Assembly (NCBI GenBank): GCA_946410305.1
Contig: CAMJZV010000022.1
Span: 1 to 53,109 of the forward strand
Length of the DNA stretch: 53,109 bases
Origin: an uncultured Prevotellaceae bacterium
Lineage (GTDB): Bacteria > Bacteroidota > Bacteroidia > Bacteroidales > Bacteroidaceae
Reading direction: 5' to 3'
Below the pieces are notes generated by a model. The model made no database searches, was not told the DNA's origin, and saw nothing but the letters and a program-made list of their open reading frames with translations. A program made the translations under genes and the position numbers. Within the stretch, counting starts at the first letter, position 1. Each line of letters opens with the position of its first letter. Shown in pieces: positions 48,696 through 53,109 of the stretch.

Positions 48696-51581
48696 TTATT
48701 GTAATAGATAGTTTATGATTCCTCGCATGATGTTGCCCTGTTTCTGCTCACCCTGGATGCATTCGAAGGGGAAGCCCATCACAAACAGACGATAGCTGCC
48801 ACGATAGGCTACTGCTGCACCATAGCCGTCAGCATACTGCATAGCGGTATAGGCGGGCTTCACGGGTTGCAGGATGTCGGCAGAGGTCGCTGCATAGTGC
48901 TCTTCGTTGAGCGCCTTCCAGTAGGCCATCTCCGTACCCAGTCCCTTTACCAGATTGCTGGGAGCCTGTGAGCGTCCGCCCCAACTGCTCTTCAGGATAG
49001 TCTGCAGGAAACGACGGTCTTCGTCGCTGGCCATATCTGTACCCACATAGGCACCACTTACCAGCAGCGCACCACCGTGGTTGGTGAATCGCTGTAGGAC
49101 TTGCTGCATGGCAGGTGTGAAGGTCTTGTAGTCGATAAGGCTGTGTCCGTCGTTGCGCTCCAGACCCAGTATCAGGTCTACAGCATCGTGACCAATCAGG
49201 TTCACCTTGCCGTCTTCTACCGCCTCTTTGGCACAACTCACGATGTTATAGCGATTCGCAGTAGCGATAGCCTTTGCATGTGCCATCACATAGTTGAAGT
49301 CGTTGCCCGCAATGAGCATACCCGATAGTTCATCGCTGGAATAGCCCAGTCCGCCATCCTCGATACCCATCTCCGTACGGCTGTAGTTGAGCTGCTTACC
49401 CGTCCATCCTAATGTGGGACCATAGGTGACGCCTGGGTCTTCGTCAAGATCGAACCCCTGTTCGTCGGCCGTGTTGCGGATGGCTGGCGACGAGAGACGA
49501 TGGAATCCGTTGACAATCATGACGGTCTTCGTAGCGTTAGGGATATAGCAGGCAGACAGCACTTCTGTCGTAAAGCTCTCGCCACCACGATTCACTGCGG
49601 CCACCTTGAAATGATACAGCAGTCCTGGCTCCAGTTCTATCTGGTGTTCTGTCTTCGAACGCACATAGGTGCCGTTGTCGAAGTCGGCATCGCCAATGGC
49701 AGTGTATACCACATAGCCTGTAGGCTTGGCGGTAGGCTCCTGTGGGTCGTTGACAGTTTCCCAATTCAGATGTGCCACATTCTTCTTCAGTTCTATGCGG
49801 AAATGGTCTGGTGCCAGCGGAGTGACAATGAACGGACGACCGTGTTGGTCGTTGACATAGCGCAGGATGGTCTTGTAGATGGAACGTGCCAGTGTGAAGC
49901 GGAAATTGGGATCCTGACCATAGCGCATGTCTGGGAAGTTCTGGTGCGACATCGTTTCCAGAATGGCACTCGGCACCTCAGGAAGTCGGGTCTCAGAATA
50001 GTTGCGGTCGAAGAGCTCTCTGCGGTGCCACTTGCCGTACTTATATTTCAGGTCGAGTGTCTGGTTCGACAGCAATGCATCGGCAAAGTCACGCGATGCC
50101 ATGCGGGAGATGCCAGCATTAAGCTTGCCGTCATTGAATTTCGTGGTACAGATAGCCAGTGAGCCAATCAGTCCCTCGCCGTCTTTCGCAAAACCAGCAT
50201 CACTATGGATGGCCAACGACAGTTCGATGGGAACCTTGCTACCTTCTGCTGTAGGCATATAGCAGGAACCACCACCCAACAGGTTGGTCATCAGCGAGCG
50301 CACATTGATGTCGTCGGCATAGTCGTTGGTACCTTCTCTGCCGCTATAGACATTATATGGCATACCAGCCCATTGTGCCCAGTAGCGAGCACCTTCCAAG
50401 GCTCGTGGCAGTCCGCTGGTTTCTCCATCGCGCTCTATATTTCCCATACCTCCACCAAAGCGGATGGCATCAGTTGTCACAACACCCTTCTCCTCACTCT
50501 GGTTAGAGAGTGTCACGCGGTTGAACTCGCTATAGCCAGCATCGAAGTCAAAGGTTCCCAGATAGACCCAGGTGCTGCCACCCATCTGCTGGTTGACACG
50601 GAACTGGGTACGTTCCCCCTTGTGCCAAACAGTATAGAGCGCATCCGACACGCTGTTCTCAAGTGTCTGGTAGCTGACGTAGACTGCGTAGCGCCCTGCT
50701 TTGGGGAAGCGGGGCTGATAGGTGGCCAGCGAATATCTAGACTTGCTGGTGGTTGTCTTCACCATGCGTGCAGAACCTTCTGTGAAAGGATTCTCGCCGT
50801 CTGTATAGGTACCTGTGTGGTATGCGAAACCTGGTTGTGGAGCGGTTTTCCATTTGTCGCCGTTCGTCACCTCTATATAATAGTTCTTGGCTCCGTCGTT
50901 GTCGATAATGACTTCCTCCTTCTGCCAGTCGCGCTCACGGGGAGTGAAGACGACCGCTCCAGCCTTTTCCAGCATGGGGATGAGGTAAGGCACTACGATG
51001 GTCTGTGTATATTGGTCTTCTGTCGTTCCGAAGAGCTTCGGACGCTGCCAGCGCCAGTAACCTCTCGCCTGATCATAGAAGCGTCCGTGACTGGCCCATA
51101 GCGAGAGATGACGATTCTGCAGTCCATGGGTCACTTTCACGGGTGTGGAGATGTTCTTCACCCACGGCTCTCCGTCGTAGTCGATGTCTCCCCACAGTCG
51201 TGACTGGTCGGCATTCTGCGACAGACGGTTAGGGATGAGTTCATCGATAGTCATGCCGTTGGTCATCACCGTCACCTGATAGTCCTTGAAGGGCTTGGGC
51301 ATCTCACCTTTTATTTTTTTATAGATATGCTCCGTAATCTCAGGGGTGAATTCCTGACAGGCAAAGAACTCGTCGGCAGTAATAACCAATGTCTTTGCCT
51401 GGTGGTCTAACTGATAGCCCACCAAACGGGGTGCCTGCGTCAGTTTGGTACCCTTGGGTTTGTATTTTGCAAAATAGGTGTTAAGTCTTTCTGCCAGTTT
51501 GGCCTCGTCTCTGGCTGTCTGGGCGCTTAGCGATAGTGTGGCCAGTAGGAAGAGAAGGAATAGTATCTGTCTGCGCATCAC
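48696..51581 (-). CDS. Secreted amidase with golvesin-like and FN3 domains
   Basis: A 961-residue exported protein (signal 1-20, ends LSLSAQ). An amidase_3-like core is split: LSLWASHGRFYD with VVPYLIPMLEKAGAVVFTPR comes first and LAIHSDAGF later. Between them, about 225-390, is a golvesin-type beta domain (PRFPKAGRYAVYVSYQ, TTDAIRFGGGMG). An FN3 domain is about 610-710 and the last 240 residues form a flavodoxin/GATase-like region. Such proteins are often labelled xanthan lyase but probably cut peptidoglycan. It is downstream of the acyltransferase by 1 base. Confidence 0.75.
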   Translation of the reverse strand: MMRRQILFLLFLLATLSLSAQTARDEAKLAERLNTYFAKYKPKGTKLTQAPRLVGYQLDHQAKTLVITADEFFACQEFTPEITEHIYKKIKGEMPKPFKDYQVTVMTNGMTIDELIPNRLSQNADQSRLWGDIDYDGEPWVKNISTPVKVTHGLQNRHLSLWASHGRFYDQARGYWRWQRPKLFGTTEDQYTQTIVVPYLIPMLEKAGAVVFTPRERDWQKEEVIIDNDGAKNYYIEVTNGDKWKTAPQPGFAYHTGTYTDGENPFTEGSARMVKTTTSKSRYSLATYQPRFPKAGRYAVYVSYQTLENSVSDALYTVWHKGERTQFRVNQQMGGSTWVYLGTFDFDAGYSEFNRVTLSNQSEEKGVVTTDAIRFGGGMGNIERDGETSGLPRALEGARYWAQWAGMPYNVYSGREGTNDYADDINVRSLMTNLLGGGSCYMPTAEGSKVPIELSLAIHSDAGFAKDGEGLIGSLAICTTKFNDGKLNAGISRMASRDFADALLSNQTLDLKYKYGKWHRRELFDRNYSETRLPEVPSAILETMSHQNFPDMRYGQDPNFRFTLARSIYKTILRYVNDQHGRPFIVTPLAPDHFRIELKKNVAHLNWETVNDPQEPTAKPTGYVVYTAIGDADFDNGTYVRSKTEHQIELEPGLLYHFKVAAVNRGGESFTTEVLSACYIPNATKTVMIVNGFHRLSSPAIRNTADEQGFDLDEDPGVTYGPTLGWTGKQLNYSRTEMGIEDGGLGYSSDELSGMLIAGNDFNYVMAHAKAIATANRYNIVSCAKEAVEDGKVNLIGHDAVDLILGLERNDGHSLIDYKTFTPAMQQVLQRFTNHGGALLVSGAYVGTDMASDEDRRFLQTILKSSWGGRSQAPSNLVKGLGTEMAYWKALNEEHYAATSADILQPVKPAYTAMQYADGYGAAVAYRGSYRLFVMGFPFECIQGEQKQGNIMRGIINYLLQ

Positions 51582-51582
51582 T

Positions 51583-52137
51583 TTAAATCTCTCCTATGGT
51601 GAACTTCTCCGGATGTTTGCCTTTGAAGTCTTTGAAATATAATTTGATTTCGCGCATCTGACTGTCGATATCACCATTGGGAATGATGGTCTTGGTGCAC
51701 TGGATATGACGCTTCTCGTAGTCCACACCATAGAGTAGGATAGGGATGCCCGCCTTTTGGGCGATGTAGTAGAAACCCTTTTTCCACTCAGGATTCAGCG
51801 AACGTGTGCCCTCTGGCGTGATGCAGAGATGGAAGATGTCTTCCTTCTTCGCCGTCTCTGCCAAGTTATCCGTCATACTGGTGTGTTTGGAGCGCCAGAC
51901 GGGAATGCCGCCTAACTTACGGAATATCGGACCCAATGGCCAGAAGAACCACTCCTTTTTCATCAGGAAGTTGCTCTTCATGCCTTGGCTCTTACTATAT
52001 AGCTGTCCTATCAGAAAGTCCCAGTTGCTGGTGTGTGGTGCCAGACAGATGATGTATTTGTCTGGATGGGGCTCTGTGACGTCTGCCGTCCACCCCATAC
52101 GCTTAAACAGCAACCAGTTGCAGAATGATTTCATCAT
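51583..52137 (-). CDS. PlsC-type acyltransferase
   Basis: A 184-residue acyltransferase with APHTSNWDFL (H-x4-D), GGIPVWRS and CITPEGTRS (the PEGTR motif). It transfers acyl chains to lysophosphatidic acid or a related lipid. It is immediately followed by the amidase gene and so forms an envelope-related operon. Confidence 0.85.
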   Translation of the reverse strand: MMKSFCNWLLFKRMGWTADVTEPHPDKYIICLAPHTSNWDFLIGQLYSKSQGMKSNFLMKKEWFFWPLGPIFRKLGGIPVWRSKHTSMTDNLAETAKKEDIFHLCITPEGTRSLNPEWKKGFYYIAQKAGIPILLYGVDYEKRHIQCTKTIIPNGDIDSQMREIKLYFKDFKGKHPEKFTIGEI

Positions 52138-52152
52138 TTCCCTTTTTTGTGC

Positions 52153-52422
52153 TTAGTGATTGTTGATTTGATCAATAATGTCGCTGGCCTGAGCGACAAA
52201 GTCCTCCTTCAGTTTCTTGTAATAGGCTTTTGCGGGCATTCCTGGCTCTGGGTGCGAGATACGGCTGATGAATTCACTCTGCAGCTTCAGAATGCTGTAG
52301 GCAAGTGCCTCACAATTCTTGCTGTCAGCGTCACTGCCGTATAAGGTCTTAGCCAGACACTCAGCGAAAAGTTCTTCGCAAATTACGTTGATGCTCTGTT
52401 TTAGTACTCTTTTGTTTGCCAT
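52153..52422 (-). CDS. Small conserved protein, unknown
   Basis: An 89-residue helical protein (INVICEELFAECLAKTLYG, then AYYKKLKEDFVAQASDIIDQ) with no known motif. It is first in the minus-strand run leading to the acyltransferase, 15 bases upstream of that gene, and divergent from the PPi-phosphofructokinase gene. Confidence 0.55.
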   Translation of the reverse strand: MANKRVLKQSINVICEELFAECLAKTLYGSDADSKNCEALAYSILKLQSEFISRISHPEPGMPAKAYYKKLKEDFVAQASDIIDQINNH

Positions 52423-52558
52423 GATTTTAATCCTCCTAAAATTAGTTTTTCATTCATTTCGAAGGTCAAAGATACAATAAATTCTTGAGATGACATAACT
52501 TTTGTTACAAAAAAATATTAAAAACCTGTTTTTCTTTCTTTTTCTCGCAAAAAAGCAT

Positions 52559-52566
52559 TATTTTTG
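52559..52566 (+). promoter_or_regulatory. -7 box of the PPi-phosphofructokinase gene
   Basis: TATTTTTG matches TAnnTTTG, 43 bases before the ATG at 52610, in an AT-rich divergent region. Confidence 0.55.
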
Positions 52567-52609
52567 CAATTCAAAAATTCATTATTCAAACAATATAATC
52601 AATTAGCAA

Positions 52610-53109
52610 ATGGAAAAAAGTGCATTGCAGAAAGCAAGAGCTGCTTATCAGCCGAAGCTGCCAAAGGCTCTTCAGGGTGCTGTGAAGATTAAGGAAGGTA
52701 AGGCTACTCAGAGTGTAGGTGACCAGGAGGAAATCAAGAAGTTGTTTCCCAACACCTACGGTATGCCTATCGTAGAGTTCGAGCCCGCTACTGAGGCTAA
52801 CACCAAGAAGATGAACGTTGGTATCATCCTCTCTGGCGGTCAGGCTCCTGGCGGTCACAATGTGATCACGGGTCTGTTCGATCAGATCAAGAAGCTGAAC
52901 CCCGAGAACCGTCTCTTTGGCTTCATTCTGGGTCCTGGCGGTCTGGTAGACCACAACTACATGGAGCTCACCAAGGAGATTATCGACGAGTATCGCAATA
53001 CTGGTGGTTTCGATATGATTGGTTCTGGCCGTACCAAGCTGGAGAAGGTTGACCAGTTCGAGAAGGGTCTCGAGATTATCCGCGAGCTCGACATCAAGGC
53101 TATCGTTAT
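52610..53109 (+). CDS. Pyrophosphate-dependent phosphofructokinase, 5' part
   Basis: The first 166 residues of a PPi-type phosphofructokinase; the window ends mid-gene. GIILSGGQAPGGHNVITGLF and a later GGFDMIGSGRTKL are the family signatures (the GGDxPG loop of ATP enzymes is replaced by GGQAPGG). The full protein is usually about 550 residues. It uses pyrophosphate to phosphorylate fructose-6-phosphate in glycolysis. Confidence 0.95.
   Translation, partial: MEKSALQKARAAYQPKLPKALQGAVKIKEGKATQSVGDQEEIKKLFPNTYGMPIVEFEPATEANTKKMNVGIILSGGQAPGGHNVITGLFDQIKKLNPENRLFGFILGPGGLVDHNYMELTKEIIDEYRNTGGFDMIGSGRTKLEKVDQFEKGLEIIRELDIKAIV

Overview
The window looks like a chromosomal segment of a Bacteroidales species, most likely Prevotella or a close relative. 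The evidence is the promoter style (TAnnTTTG -7 boxes, often with a TTG about 20 bases upstream, and little Shine-Dalgarno), a smalltalk/HU/helicase/M15 cassette, PPi-type phosphofructokinase, secreted GH2 and GH3 enzymes, a YtxH/holin-like envelope trio and many Bacteroidales-type short repeats. No rRNA, tRNA or CRISPR array was seen.

Layout. (1) 1-5.6 kb is AT-rich accessory DNA that looks like a small defence or conflict island. It holds a four-gene HEPN / unknown / SecB-like / HEPN operon, a CHAT-protease gene with a small partner ORF, the stump of an AbiH gene, a membrane protein and the tail of a transposase. (2) 5.6-9.4 kb is a large secreted GH2 beta-galactosidase with a LamG-like insert. 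(3) 9.6-13.6 kb, minus strand, is a cryptic mobile-type cassette: small unknown protein, RepA-like AAA ATPase, Toprim-like protein, M15 peptidase, HU-like protein and a 31-residue smalltalk protein. (4) 14-21.4 kb is a second accessory zone. It contains a WbuC cupin gene broken by a repeat, a HEPN-like protein, a frameshifted membrane-associated gene, a GIY-YIG protein, an MqsR-like/Panacea toxin-antitoxin pair, an IS200/RAYT-type transposase followed by two tandem palindrome-rich REP-like units, and a Fic protein. (5) 21.4-32.5 kb holds oxidative-stress and DNA-repair genes (MGMT, SodB, rubrerythrin, AlkZ-related, TIGR03916/TIGR03915 pair, AlkD, flavodiiron protein), glycerate kinase and the AmmeMemoRadiSam genes. 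Between them lie remnants of clpA and aat. (6) 32.6-40.8 kb is sugar activation and glycan breakdown: ManA, a galacturonokinase-like GHMP kinase, a nucleotidyltransferase, a UDP-glucuronate epimerase type enzyme, a fused cytidylyltransferase-GHMP kinase and a GH3 enzyme. (7) 40.8-53.1 kb is mostly core genes: YtxH/holin trio, SPOR lipoprotein, RuvX, peptide deformylase, a TPR protein, YgiQ, a secreted golvesin-type amidase, an acyltransferase and the start of PPi-phosphofructokinase.

The most unusual theme is repeats. Several short palindromic or tandem repeat families occur both between genes and inside coding sequences. Some copies sit in frame and add peptides (SodB, TIGR03915 protein, glycerate kinase, sugar nucleotidyltransferase, the Toprim and AAA proteins). 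One copy puts stop codons into wbuC, and another removes the start of a helicase-associated-domain gene. One family has three copies whose hairpin stems differ in sequence but stay complementary. A separate palindromic element is present as an inverted pair on either side of the HU gene. The HEPN/SecB-like cassette is the best candidate for an undescribed system.
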